Source: Ruminiclostridium sp.
Lineage (GTDB): Bacteria > Bacillota > Clostridia > Oscillospirales > Ruminococcaceae
Length of the DNA: 57,088 bases
Direction: 5' to 3'
Assembly (NCBI GenBank): GCA_017479645.1
Contig: JAFVBZ010000043.1
Location: 1 to 57,088, forward strand
Below, one piece after another: positions 25,358-33,373 of the stretch (within the stretch, counting starts at the first letter, position 1; every line of letters starts with the position of its first letter). A model generated the notes under the pieces. It made no database searches and was not told the DNA's origin. It saw nothing but the letters and a program-made list of their open reading frames with translations. The translations under genes were made by a program, and so were the position numbers.

Positions 25358-26272
25358 ATGATAAATATAGGCGGATACGAAAAGAACGGTTATAACGCGT
25401 CGCTCGGTGCATCAAGAAAAGAAAGACCCGGTAATCACGGAAAGCCTGAAAAGAAGGGCGAAGTCAAGGAGAAGAATACCGACAGAGCCGAGTTTTCATC
25501 GTATATGGCTGATGAGGCAAAAGCCGCTGCACCCGAAGAGAAGATGCAGATAGGCGCAGCTTCGGAAAAGTCCGAAAAGCTCAGCAAGACCGCGCAGGAT
25601 TACCTCGATAAGCTTAAAAAGAAGTACGGCAATATGGATTTCATCATCGCCGATTACTCCACCGATGAAGAGGCAGACAAGCTTCTCGCCAAAGGAAAAG
25701 GCGAATATAATGTGCTCATCACTCCCGCGCTTCTCGAAAGAATGGCTGCGGACGAAGACGTTGCCGCAGAGTACGAGGGTAAGATAGATCAGAGCGTTGA
25801 GAGTATCGAACAGGTCCGCACCGGTCTCGGAGAGGACGCTGATATGGTTGATAAGTACGGCGTGACATTCGATTCCGAGGGGAATATGTCGATACGAGCA
25901 AAGCTGGTTGACGGACTTATCGGAAAAGACGGAAGCAATACGATCAAGGCGCTCACAGTCGATGATATGCTTGCCCAGCTCAAGGAAGCAAGAGATCTCC
26001 AGGCTGAAAAGCTTGCGAAGATCCGGGAGGAGAAGGCGAAAGCAGATGCAGAGAAAGAGGAAGCCGGGACTGCCGACACCGATGATGTTGACGGTGAAAT
26101 AAAGAAGCTCAAGGACAGCCGCAGAGACATTATGTCACAGCTCCGGGCAGAGAACAACGAGGATAAGAAGTCGGAGCTTGAAGCTATGCTGAGCCAGCTC
26201 GACAGCGAACTCGCAAAGAAGGATAACGGCAGCTACCGCAGAGCGCATACGCACTTTTCCGCTGAAGCATGA
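25358..26272 (+). CDS. DUF6033-like protein
   Basis: The 304-residue charged protein starts MINIGGYEKNGYNASLG. GGAAAGG at 25341-25347 places the start at 25358 rather than at an upstream ATG. The central part (about residues 80-200) holds TAQDYLDKLKKKYGNMDFIIADYSTDEEADKLLAKGKGEYNVLITPALLERMAADE, a block I associate with the DUF6033 proteins of Firmicutes. The rest is a Lys/Glu/Ala coiled coil, about residues 225-295. No signal peptide or membrane segment is seen. The function is unknown. It lies alone between two terminators, next to but not in the flagellar run. Confidence 0.75.
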   Translation: MINIGGYEKNGYNASLGASRKERPGNHGKPEKKGEVKEKNTDRAEFSSYMADEAKAAAPEEKMQIGAASEKSEKLSKTAQDYLDKLKKKYGNMDFIIADYSTDEEADKLLAKGKGEYNVLITPALLERMAADEDVAAEYEGKIDQSVESIEQVRTGLGEDADMVDKYGVTFDSEGNMSIRAKLVDGLIGKDGSNTIKALTVDDMLAQLKEARDLQAEKLAKIREEKAKADAEKEEAGTADTDDVDGEIKKLKDSRRDIMSQLRAENNEDKKSELEAMLSQLDSELAKKDNGSYRRAHTHFSAEA

Positions 26273-26327
26273 GCGGTACGGCTTGTTTTAAAATGCCTGT
26301 TGGTTTGGATTGATATATAAATTTTTT

Positions 26328-26366
26328 GTAAAAGAGAGTGTCCGTGAATGCGGCGCTCTCTTTTAC
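26328..26366. terminator. Bidirectional terminator hairpin
   Basis: A perfect 11-bp stem GTAAAAGAGAG (26328-26338) and CTCTCTTTTAC (26356-26366) with a 17-base loop. It is flanked by a T-run on the left (AATTTTTTG), on the A-rich side of the stem. Confidence 0.7.
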
Positions 26367-26403
26367 ATTATATCCCAGGTCTGTCAAATCTGTCCGAAAT
26401 CTC

Positions 26404-26432
26404 TTGTAAAACAGCCGCAAAAGTGATATAAT
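26404..26432 (+). promoter_or_regulatory. Sigma-A-type promoter for recJ
   Basis: TTGTAA (26404-26409), a 17-bp spacer and a perfect TATAAT (26427-26432) lie 42 bases upstream of the recJ start. Confidence 0.75.
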
Positions 26433-26474
26433 AGACTGGATATGATCAAAGGACAAGAGAGCGGAGATATTCAG

Positions 26475-28490
26475 ATGAACAAATGGAAGATAAACGTTCC
26501 CGATAAGGGGATCACGGATAAACTTATAAAAGAGACCGGGCTTTCGCCCTTTATCTGCCGGATACTCGCTTCGCGCGGGATAACATCGCGCTCCGACGCG
26601 GAACTCTTCTTCAACAGCAGTGAGTTCGGCGATCCGCTCGATATTCTTGATATGGACAAGGCGGTCAGTACCATAAATGAGGCTGTGGAGAACGGAGAAC
26701 GGATCACGGTTTACGGCGACTATGACTGCGACGGCGTAACATCGACATATATGCTTTACAGCTACCTTGAAGCCCTCGGCGCGGAAGTCTCATGGTACAT
26801 ACCGACCCGCGACGAGGGGTACGGACTGAATATCCCGGCGGTAGAGCTGCTTAAAAAGCAGGAGACAGAGCTTATAATCACCGTTGACAACGGTATTTCC
26901 GCGAAAGATGAGGCAAAGAAGATATATGAGCTGGGAATGAAGCTCGTCATCACCGATCACCACCAGGTTCCGGAGGAGCTTCCGAGAGCGGAAGCGGTCG
27001 TTAATCCTCACCGCCCCGACGATATGTCACAGTACAAGCACCTTGCCGGCTGCGGGGTCGTCCTTAAGCTGATAATGGCTATGGAGGGCGATACGGACAG
27101 CGTTCTGATGCAGTTTGCCGATATTGCCGCGATCGGAACGGTAGGCGATATTGTCCGTCTTGACGGGGAAAACAGGATAATAGTGCGCGAGGGGCTCCGG
27201 CTTATGGAGAACACCGAGAACATGGGGCTTAGCAGGCTTCTCGCAATGAGCGGAATAGATCAGGGCGCGGAGATCACTTCCACTGATCTTGCATTCTCCG
27301 TATGCCCGCGTATAAACGCTGCCGGAAGATACAGCTCCCCGAAAGCCGCTATGGAGCTGTTTTTGAGTTCGACAATGAGCGCGGCTTCCGCCAAAGCGTC
27401 CGAGCTCTGCCAGCTGAACGATCTTCGCAAAGAGGCGGAGAAGGAAATAATAACGCAGACCGAGGAGCAGATACGCAGAAATCCCGATCTTCTGAACAAG
27501 CGGCTGCTCATCGTGAGCGGAGACGACTGGAAGCACGGGATAATCGGTATCGCAAGCGCAAAGCTGCTTCACAAGTACGGCAAGCCTAACATCGTCATAA
27601 CCAAAGAGGGTGATACGGCGAGAGGAAGTGCGCGAAGTACAGAAGACCTTCCGCTGTACGACCTGCTTGACAGCTGCGCTGACAAACTGATACGATTCGG
27701 CGGGCATACGAAGGCTGCCGGTCTTACGGTATCGTCGGCTATGCTCGGCGAGTTCATAGAAGCGGCTTATGCGTACTGTGACGAGAATATCACCGGAGCG
27801 TGCTGTGAGACGCTTACGGCGGATATGGAGATAACGCCGGACGAGCTGAAACTCCAGAACATTGAGCTTATAGAGAACCTTGAGCCTTTCGGAGAGGGTA
27901 ACCCTCTGCCGCTTTTCATGCTCCGGGGCTGTGTGATAAAGTCGAAAAAGCCGATAAAGGACGGGAAGTACGTTTCTGTCGGAATAAGCTTCGGCGGTAC
28001 AGATCACCGCGCTGTAAGCTTCGGCTCGACATACGAAGCGTTCCCCTATTCCGAGGGCGATGCTGTTGATATTCTCGCAAACGTTGATGTGAACGAGTAT
28101 AACGACCGCCGGAATATAAATATACTGATAAAGGATATGCGTCTGTCCGGGTTCAGGCAGGATCGTTACTTCGCCGCAAGAACAGCCTATGAGGATTACC
28201 GCTGCGGCAAGGTGGAGAGCAGGCTTCTTGCCCGCATGATACCCGAAAAGGACGAGCAGAAGAAGGTGTACGACATTCTCCGGGGAACGCAGTCGCTTTC
28301 AAAGGCGGAGATACTTGCGGACAGGGCAGGGGTGAACTGCTGTAAGTTCCGCATAATCCTTGATGTTTTCCGGGAGTTCGGACTCGCGGAGACAGATGTC
28401 ACAAAGGACAGCGTGAAGCTGCTGCCGGTTAAGGGAAAGGTCGATCTCGGAAAGTCGAGGATAATAACAAGTCTTAAACAGGGAAGATAA
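26475..28490 (+). CDS. recJ: Single-stranded-DNA-specific exonuclease RecJ
   Basis: RecJ is a 5'-3' exonuclease in recombination and repair. The 671-residue protein has the DHH-family metal site: VYGDYDCDGVTST (D82, D84, D86), VDNG (D138) and ITDHHQVP (D161-H163), then AVVNPHRPDD and LAGCGVVLKL. The DHHA1 domain (RGSARSTEDLPLYDLLD and FGGHTKAAGLTV) and an OB-like C-terminal part follow. GCGGAG upstream favours the ATG at 26475 over an ATG at 26442. Length lies between the E. coli and Bacillus forms. It is transcribed alone, between its own promoter and a strong terminator. Confidence 0.96.
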   Translation: MNKWKINVPDKGITDKLIKETGLSPFICRILASRGITSRSDAELFFNSSEFGDPLDILDMDKAVSTINEAVENGERITVYGDYDCDGVTSTYMLYSYLEALGAEVSWYIPTRDEGYGLNIPAVELLKKQETELIITVDNGISAKDEAKKIYELGMKLVITDHHQVPEELPRAEAVVNPHRPDDMSQYKHLAGCGVVLKLIMAMEGDTDSVLMQFADIAAIGTVGDIVRLDGENRIIVREGLRLMENTENMGLSRLLAMSGIDQGAEITSTDLAFSVCPRINAAGRYSSPKAAMELFLSSTMSAASAKASELCQLNDLRKEAEKEIITQTEEQIRRNPDLLNKRLLIVSGDDWKHGIIGIASAKLLHKYGKPNIVITKEGDTARGSARSTEDLPLYDLLDSCADKLIRFGGHTKAAGLTVSSAMLGEFIEAAYAYCDENITGACCETLTADMEITPDELKLQNIELIENLEPFGEGNPLPLFMLRGCVIKSKKPIKDGKYVSVGISFGGTDHRAVSFGSTYEAFPYSEGDAVDILANVDVNEYNDRRNINILIKDMRLSGFRQDRYFAARTAYEDYRCGKVESRLLARMIPEKDEQKKVYDILRGTQSLSKAEILADRAGVNCCKFRIILDVFREFGLAETDVTKDSVKLLPVKGKVDLGKSRIITSLKQGR

Positions 28491-28493
28491 AAG

Positions 28494-28532
28494 CGTCCCG
28501 CACGGTTTAAATGCCGTGCGGGACGTTTTTTA
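28494..28532 (+). terminator. Strong rho-independent terminator of recJ
   Basis: A perfect 12-bp stem CGTCCCGCACGG (28494-28505) with CCGTGCGGGACG (28514-28525), an eight-base loop and a following run of seven T. It also overlaps the end of the convergent zinc-ribbon gene. Confidence 0.92.
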
Positions 28533-29054
28533 TCGTTTTTTCGGTTTTGCCGCTTCATAGTTTCGCATAGATTGTTCATTTTGAGATAATGCGTCTGAAC
28601 AAATATATGAAAATGCTAATAATGCAATATAATATGCTGTAATAAGAATATTAATAATCATACTGTTCGACCTAACTGCCTGAAAGATATCACCGGAAAA
28701 GAATGTCCCCAAAACCTGAAAAACCGATTGTATACCGTATGCTATTGTAAGAGCGATAAACGCCCATCGTTGTTTAAGTAAAGCACCGATACCCAAAATT
28801 ACGTCAATAGGACCTATGGCGAAAGCTATCGTTTGAGCTGAAAGTGTTCGTAAACCCATACCTGTTAGTATGGACACTCCGCCGTTTATAAGGGAAATCA
28901 CACCAACGATAATTATAAAAGCCGATTCGTGGCTTTTCAGAATAAAACCGTTTGTCTGACCGGCTGAAGAGTTATTGCTGTTGAATTTATGACCGCATGT
29001 CTGACAGAAAGCAGCACTGTTATCATTTTTATTTCCACATTTAGGACAAAACAT
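28530..29054 (-). CDS. Zinc-ribbon membrane protein of unknown function
   Basis: The 174-residue product opens with a zinc ribbon (MFCPKCGNKNDNSAAFCQTCGHKF, ligands C3, C6, C17 and C20). A short Asn/Ser-rich linker and about four membrane helices between residues 43 and 155 follow. GGAGG precedes the ATG at 29054 on the minus strand. The gene is visibly richer in A+T than its neighbours and uses different codons. It is divergent from an XRE regulator across a short spacer with a repeated 15-bp motif. I cannot name a function. Confidence 0.8.
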   Translation of the reverse strand: MFCPKCGNKNDNSAAFCQTCGHKFNSNNSSAGQTNGFILKSHESAFIIIVGVISLINGGVSILTGMGLRTLSAQTIAFAIGPIDVILGIGALLKQRWAFIALTIAYGIQSVFQVLGTFFSGDIFQAVRSNSMIINILITAYYIALLAFSYICSDALSQNEQSMRNYEAAKPKKR

Positions 29055-29081
29055 ATAAATTTACCTCCAAATAACAATATT

Positions 29082-29156
29082 ATATCTATAGTATATAATA
29101 ATTTTAAAAATATGTCAATAGTCTGTTTGAATTTCGTCGAAATATCTATAGTATAT
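29082..29156. promoter_or_regulatory. Divergent regulatory region with duplicated 15-bp site
   Basis: The exact 15-mer ATATCTATAGTATAT occurs at 29082-29096 and again at 29142-29156, exactly 60 bp apart. It has a CTATAG palindromic centre. One copy is near the start of each divergent gene and overlaps TATA-type -10 sequences. A TTGAAT at 29127-29132 could be the -35 for the XRE gene. Binding by the XRE protein is an inference. Confidence 0.55.
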
Positions 29157-29183
29157 TTTTATGAGAATGAAAGGACTATTGAT

Positions 29184-29519
29184 ATGGAAACAATTGCTGA
29201 AATATTCGGGAAGCGTGTCAGAAGCCTCAGAAAACAGCGCGGCTTATCACAGGAAAAATTATCCGAGCTCTGTGATCTTCACCCCACTTATATAGGACAG
29301 ATAGAACGCGGCGAGAAAAATGCGTCTCTCGAAACAATTATGAGTTTATGCAAAGGTCTTGATGTTCCGCCTTCCTTGCTGTTTGAAAATATAGGTGCTG
29401 TCAGCGAGAAAACCATTCCGGGGGATATCTACGATATCGTCATAGAAATGTCCGAAAACGAGCAGAAAGCTGTATATGATATAATAAAGAGTATAAAAGC
29501 CATAATAAATTCCCTCTAA
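29184..29519 (+). CDS. XRE-family transcriptional regulator
   Basis: The 111-residue protein begins METIAEIFGKRVRSLRKQRG. Its helix-turn-helix (LSQEKLSELCDLHPTYIGQIERGEKNASLETIMSLCKGLDV, about residues 20-60) is a textbook XRE/Cro domain. The C-terminal 45 residues have no sensor I recognise. AAAGGAC lies about nine bases before the ATG, and longer readings upstream are AT-rich and lack a binding site. It diverges from the zinc-ribbon membrane protein and probably controls that gene and itself through the duplicated 15-bp site. Base composition is AT-rich like its partner, which suggests a shared, perhaps foreign, origin. Confidence 0.88.
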   Translation: METIAEIFGKRVRSLRKQRGLSQEKLSELCDLHPTYIGQIERGEKNASLETIMSLCKGLDVPPSLLFENIGAVSEKTIPGDIYDIVIEMSENEQKAVYDIIKSIKAIINSL

Positions 29520-29523
29520 ACTA

Positions 29524-29552
29524 TTGCATTTTCCAAAAAGATGTGCTATACT
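29524..29552 (+). promoter_or_regulatory. Sigma-A-type promoter for the SCIFF peptide gene
   Basis: TTGCAT (29524-29529), a 17-bp spacer and TATACT (29547-29552) lie 35 bases upstream of the peptide's ATG. Confidence 0.7.
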
Positions 29553-29586
29553 ATAAAGGTAAATATATTTACGGAGGTTGATTATC

Positions 29587-29730
29587 ATGAAGCATATTAA
29601 GACGATCAACAAGGCTAACTTAAAGGAAACTGCTGCCAAGGGCGGCTGCGGCAAGTGCCAGACTTCCTGCCAGTCCGCTTGCAAGACTTCCTGCACTATT
29701 GCTAACCAGCAGTGCGAGGCTAACAAGTAA
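29587..29730 (+). CDS. scfA: SCIFF ribosomal peptide precursor (six Cys in forty-five)
   Basis: The 47-residue peptide is the precursor of a sactipeptide-like thioether-bridged product found in nearly all Clostridia. It starts MKHIKTINKANLKETAAKGG, the conserved leader. The Cys-rich core has six cysteines at positions 21, 24, 28, 32, 36 and 43 with Thr/Ser residues between them as bridge acceptors. GGAGG at 29573-29577 is ten bases before the ATG. The codon use is that of a highly expressed gene. The maturase follows 87 bases downstream, beyond an attenuator-type hairpin. The biological role of SCIFF is not known. Confidence 0.95.
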   Translation: MKHIKTINKANLKETAAKGGCGKCQTSCQSACKTSCTIANQQCEANK

Positions 29731-29753
29731 GCAGCTTTGAGTATGCATGGCTT

Positions 29754-29778
29754 AAGGGCGGCGAAAGCTGCCCTTTTT
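29754..29778 (+). terminator. Attenuator/terminator between scfA and scfB
   Basis: AAGGGCGGC (29754-29762) pairs with GCTGCCCTT (29767-29775) across a GAAA tetraloop, with one wobble pair, and ends in a T-run (29774-29778). It would make the peptide message far more abundant than the maturase message. Confidence 0.8.
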
Positions 29779-29817
29779 GTCAGTCCGGGAAAAGGAGCGC
29801 CTTCGGGCGGATAAGTT

Positions 29818-31212
29818 ATGACCAATACGATACACAGATTCAAGCAGGGCGAGGACCATATTATAGTTGATGTGAACAGCGGCGGCGTGCATATCGTCGA
29901 TGAGCTTGTATATGAAATGGTGGGCTGTCTCGAACCGCCTCTTGCCGAGGAGATGCCGGAGAGCCTTATCGGAGAGCTGAAAAAGTTCCCCGAAGAAGAT
30001 GTGCGCGAGTGCTATGCAGAGATATATGAGCTGTACAAAGACAAGATCCTGTTCAGCGAGGACGAGTACCGCAAATACGCGGATATCGCCGTTAAAGCGC
30101 CGATAAAGGCAATGTGCCTGCACGTTTCTCACGACTGCAATCTCCGCTGCAAATACTGCTTTGCTTCTACCGGCGATTTCGGTACGGGAAGAAAGATAAT
30201 GACGCCGGAGACCGGCAGAAAAGCGATAGATTTTCTCATAGAAAAGTCTATGGGACGCCAGAACCTTGAACTTGACTTCTTCGGCGGAGAACCGCTTATG
30301 GCATGGGAAACCATAAAGGCTACCGTGGATTATGCGAGAAGTGTCGAAAAAGAGCACGGCAAGAACTTCCGGTTTACTGTCACAACAAACGGTATGCTGC
30401 TTGACGACGAGAAGATAGAGTATATCAACCGCGAGATGTCGAACTGCGTACTTTCGCTGGACGGACGGAAGGAAGTCAACGACAATGCACGTCCCACGCC
30501 CAACGGCAAGGGCTGCTACGATATAATCGTGCCGAAGTACAAGAAGCTTGTTGCAGGCAGAGTAAACGAGGGCAGAACGGATTATTATGTGCGCGGAACA
30601 TTCACGAAGTACAATCTCGATTTCGTGGAGGACGTGCTGCATATCGCGGAGCTCGGCTTCGATCAGCTTTCTGTTGAGCCGGTATCGGCGCCCGCAGATG
30701 CTCCGTATGCTATAACGGAAGAGGATCTGCCGAAAATATATGAGCAGTATGACAGGCTTTACGAAATAATGGCGGAAAGCGTGGAAAAGACAGGCAAAAA
30801 GCCTTTCAACTTCTTCCACTACATGATAGATCTCGATCAGGGTCCCTGCGCTGTAAAAAGACTGCGGGGCTGCGGCTGCGGAAACGAGTATGTCGCGGTA
30901 ACTCCGGACGGAGATATTTACCCCTGCCACCAGTTTGTCGGTATTGATGAATGGAAAATGGGTAATATATATACGGGCGACGTTGACCCGAAGATCGCGG
31001 ACTATTTCGCAAAGACGCATATTTACAGCAAAAAAGGCTGCTCCGACTGCTGGGCAAGGTTCTATTGCTCCGGCGGCTGCAACGCAAACGGCTTTACATA
31101 CGAGGGAGATGTGAGAACTCCGTACAAGCTCCAGTGCGCACTTATGCGCAAGCGTGTTGAGTGCGGAATAGCCCTTGCCGTAAAAGTGAAGGAAGCAAAT
31201 GCCGCAAAGTAA
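29818..31212 (+). CDS. scfB: SCIFF peptide maturase, radical SAM/SPASM
   Basis: This iron-sulphur enzyme forms Cys-to-Thr thioether bridges in the SCIFF peptide. The 464-residue protein has a leader-binding N-terminal region. The radical SAM motif is HDCNLRCKYCFAS (C107, C111, C114), followed by DFFGGEPL. The C-terminal SPASM region (about residues 345-450) holds the auxiliary-cluster cysteines in RGCGCGNEYVAVTPDGDIYPCHQF, KKGCSDCWARFYCSGGCNANG and LQCAL. The ATG at 29818 has only a weak binding site (GGCGG), which with the upstream terminator points to low expression relative to scfA. The gene pairing and motifs make the assignment firm. Confidence 0.96.
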   Translation: MTNTIHRFKQGEDHIIVDVNSGGVHIVDELVYEMVGCLEPPLAEEMPESLIGELKKFPEEDVRECYAEIYELYKDKILFSEDEYRKYADIAVKAPIKAMCLHVSHDCNLRCKYCFASTGDFGTGRKIMTPETGRKAIDFLIEKSMGRQNLELDFFGGEPLMAWETIKATVDYARSVEKEHGKNFRFTVTTNGMLLDDEKIEYINREMSNCVLSLDGRKEVNDNARPTPNGKGCYDIIVPKYKKLVAGRVNEGRTDYYVRGTFTKYNLDFVEDVLHIAELGFDQLSVEPVSAPADAPYAITEEDLPKIYEQYDRLYEIMAESVEKTGKKPFNFFHYMIDLDQGPCAVKRLRGCGCGNEYVAVTPDGDIYPCHQFVGIDEWKMGNIYTGDVDPKIADYFAKTHIYSKKGCSDCWARFYCSGGCNANGFTYEGDVRTPYKLQCALMRKRVECGIALAVKVKEANAAK

Positions 31213-31229
31213 CACAGTTTTTTCACTCT

Positions 31230-31262
31230 GCTTCACATTTTTTCACAATGTGAAGCATTTCT
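31230..31262 (+). terminator. Terminator-like hairpin after scfB
   Basis: A perfect 10-bp stem GCTTCACATT (31230-31239) and AATGTGAAGC (31247-31256) with a seven-base loop, followed by ATTTCTTT. Confidence 0.65.
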
Positions 31263-31396
31263 TTCCCTTAAAAAGTAACGAATGTTAAAAAATCGGTCAC
31301 AGGGTTTTCACAATAGCGGTGTAGAATGATAATCGAAGCAGGAAATAAAGAAACTGCAAATACATAAACCGCAGTGCGGGAGAAAGGATGTTTGTT

Positions 31397-32875
31397 ATGG
31401 AACAGAATCAGAATCAGAACCAGAACCAGTATCAGTATCAGTACCAGTATGAAAATCAGACTCAGGCTCAGCCCCAACCCCAGCCTCAGACATATCAGTA
31501 TTACGTTCAGGAAGAAAAGCAGCCGAAGCGCAAGGGCAAGTTCGCAAAAGCTGCGGCACTCATAGCTGCGGTTGCGGTTATAGGCGGCGGTGCCGGATTC
31601 GGAGGCGCTTATCTTGCGGCAGGCTCGATCGGTACTACGGCAGTCAGCCCTGCTTCCGGCGGAAAGACAACTGCAACATACAATCTGAGCGAGGACAAGA
31701 GCGAGCGCACTGTAAGCGGTGACGCGGCAAATGCGATAGCTGCGGTGAACGGCGGACAGGACGGCAGCGCTGTAGGCTCAACGGCGGCTAACAAGGTTTA
31801 TCCCACCAGCGTTCAGCCTACAGGAACAAACGGCGAATATACCCTCAGCGAGCTTTATGAAGCTGTGAATGACACCATAGTTCTGATAAAGGTTTATGAG
31901 GATCAGTCCTCCGACGATATTTACAGCTATTACGATTACTACTTCGGCTACGGCGACAGGGACGACAAGAAGAGCAAGAGCGACGAGCCTGTATATACGG
32001 GCTATGGCAGCGGAATTGTTTTCACCGATGACGGATATATCCTTACGAACGCGCATGTTGTGGACGGTTCGACAAAGCTGGTCGTAGAAGTCAACGACTA
32101 CAACGATCCGGAGATCACACACGAGTACGAAGCCGAGATCATAGGCTCCGACACTTCCACGGATATCGCGGTTATAAAGATCAGCCGTGACGAGCCGTTT
32201 ATTGCCGCAAAGATCGGCGACAGCGACACGCTCAAGGTAGGTCAGCAGATCGCGGTCATCGGAAATCCGGGCGTCAACGCGGATATAATGTTTGCTCACA
32301 CTATGACAGAGGGTATAGTTTCCGGACTTGATGTTGAGTGCCTTGCGGACAACGGCTACAGCCTCAGCCTTATCCAGACTGATGCGGCTATCAACAGCGG
32401 CAACTCCGGCGGCGGTATGTTTGATATGTACGGAAATGTTGTCGGCGTTGTAAACTCGAAGATAATCGCCACGACATACGAAGGACTCGGATTTGCGCTT
32501 ACAATAGATGAAGCGAAGCCGATAATGGAAGATCTGCTCAGTTACGGCTATGTAAAGAGCCGTCCTGTACTCGGCGTTACCACTATCGAGCTTAACGAAT
32601 ACCGCGCACAGCTCTACGGCGCAAAGCTCTCCAAGGGACTTCTTATCTCGGCTATGAACGAGGGCGCTCCCGTTGAGACCAGCGGTCTGCGCGTAGCTGA
32701 TATAATCACAAAGATCAACGGCAAGAACGTTGAGAGCGTTACAGATGTACAGTCGATCATCAGCAAGTTCAAGGTCGGCGATACCGTAACGGCAACTGTA
32801 GCCCGCGAAAACTCCACCGGCGGTATGGACAGCATCGAGATCGAGATTGTTCTCACAGAAAGCGCTCAGAATTGA
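31397..32875 (+). CDS. HtrA/DegP-type membrane-anchored serine protease
   Basis: This extracytoplasmic quality-control protease is tethered by one helix. The 492-residue product starts MEQNQNQNQNQYQYQYQYEN, a Gln/Asn/Tyr low-complexity cytoplasmic segment of about 35 residues. The membrane helix is at about residues 50-75 (FAKAAALIAAVAVIGGGAGFGGAYL). The trypsin-like domain has H220 (TNAHVVDG), D256 (STDIAVIKI) and S337 (INSGNSGGGMF), and a C-terminal PDZ domain covers about residues 395-480 (KGLLISAMNEGAPVETSGLRVADIITKINGK). AGAAAGGA is better placed for the ATG at 31397 than for one at 31388. It is probably monocistronic and ends at a strong terminator. Confidence 0.94.
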   Translation: MEQNQNQNQNQYQYQYQYENQTQAQPQPQPQTYQYYVQEEKQPKRKGKFAKAAALIAAVAVIGGGAGFGGAYLAAGSIGTTAVSPASGGKTTATYNLSEDKSERTVSGDAANAIAAVNGGQDGSAVGSTAANKVYPTSVQPTGTNGEYTLSELYEAVNDTIVLIKVYEDQSSDDIYSYYDYYFGYGDRDDKKSKSDEPVYTGYGSGIVFTDDGYILTNAHVVDGSTKLVVEVNDYNDPEITHEYEAEIIGSDTSTDIAVIKISRDEPFIAAKIGDSDTLKVGQQIAVIGNPGVNADIMFAHTMTEGIVSGLDVECLADNGYSLSLIQTDAAINSGNSGGGMFDMYGNVVGVVNSKIIATTYEGLGFALTIDEAKPIMEDLLSYGYVKSRPVLGVTTIELNEYRAQLYGAKLSKGLLISAMNEGAPVETSGLRVADIITKINGKNVESVTDVQSIISKFKVGDTVTATVARENSTGGMDSIEIEIVLTESAQN

Positions 32876-32904
32876 GAGAGCTTTTAGAGACTTTTTAGAG
32901 ACTT

Positions 32905-32972
32905 GGGAAAAACCTTTTTTGAAAAAAAGGTTTTTCCCCAAACCCCCTTCCAAAAAACTTTGATCGCTCCGC
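32905..32972 (+). repeat. Terminator hairpin within a dispersed repeat (forward copy)
   Basis: GGGAAAAACC (32905-32914) pairs with GGTTTTTCCC (32929-32938) through a T6/A6 extension, giving a very strong hairpin after the protease gene. The hairpin plus the following AAACCCCCTTCC, AAAAAACTTT and ATCGCTCCGC recurs, inverted and diverged, at 51975-52040. It is therefore a dispersed repeat that also serves as a terminator. Confidence 0.75.
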
Positions 32973-33006
32973 AATTAATGGAGAGAGTAATCAGAACATA
33001 ATGAAA

Positions 33007-33040
33007 GACTGCTGAAACTTATAAATCTCAGCAGTCTTTT
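33007..33040 (+). terminator. Rho-independent terminator
   Basis: GACTGCTGA (33007-33015) pairs perfectly with TCAGCAGTC (33028-33036) and is followed by TTTTC. No gene lies between it and the previous hairpin, so it may be a second terminator or the end of a small RNA. Confidence 0.75.
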
Positions 33041-33112
33041 CTTGTATTCAGATGAATATAGCTAACCGTGGAGCTGCACCCGCCCATTGAAGAATGTCGC
33101 TACGCATTAATT

Positions 33113-33230
33113 TAGGGGGTTCAGCCCCCTTTTTTAAAGGGGGCTGGCGGGGTTACAGGGGCAGCGCCCCTTCTCTCAAATCTCTCAAATCTCTCAAATC
33201 TCTCAAATCTCTCAAAATCCTCTCGAATCC
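33113..33230. repeat. Repeat-rich intergenic stretch with GC hairpins and a 9-bp array
   Basis: AGCCCCCTTT/AAAGGGGGCT (33123-33132 with 33136-33145) and GGGGC/GCCCC (33158-33162 with 33166-33170) are followed by five exact copies of TCTCTCAAA (33172-33216) and then degenerate copies. The roughly 500-base spacer 32876-33373 holds only repeats, terminators and the promoter at 33297. No coding sequence is supported. Confidence 0.8.
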
Positions 33231-33296
33231 TCTCTGCAAATGTAAAAAATGAACGAAAAAAGGGGGAATTTGCTCGTTTTTGTGTTGAAATCGCTG

Positions 33297-33325
33297 TTTA
33301 CTTAAAAGCTGAAATGTGATATAAT
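33297..33325 (+). promoter_or_regulatory. Sigma-A-type promoter for the small gene at 33374
   Basis: TTTACT (33297-33302), a 17-bp spacer and TATAAT (33320-33325) lie 48 bases upstream of the ATG. Confidence 0.75.
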
Positions 33326-33373
33326 ACTATCGTAGGATCGTATGCCGACAGATAAGAAAGGGGAGTAAACAAT

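Noticed and set aside
33172-33216. CRISPR array
   Set aside because: The units are 9 bp, directly adjacent and without spacers. No cas gene is near.
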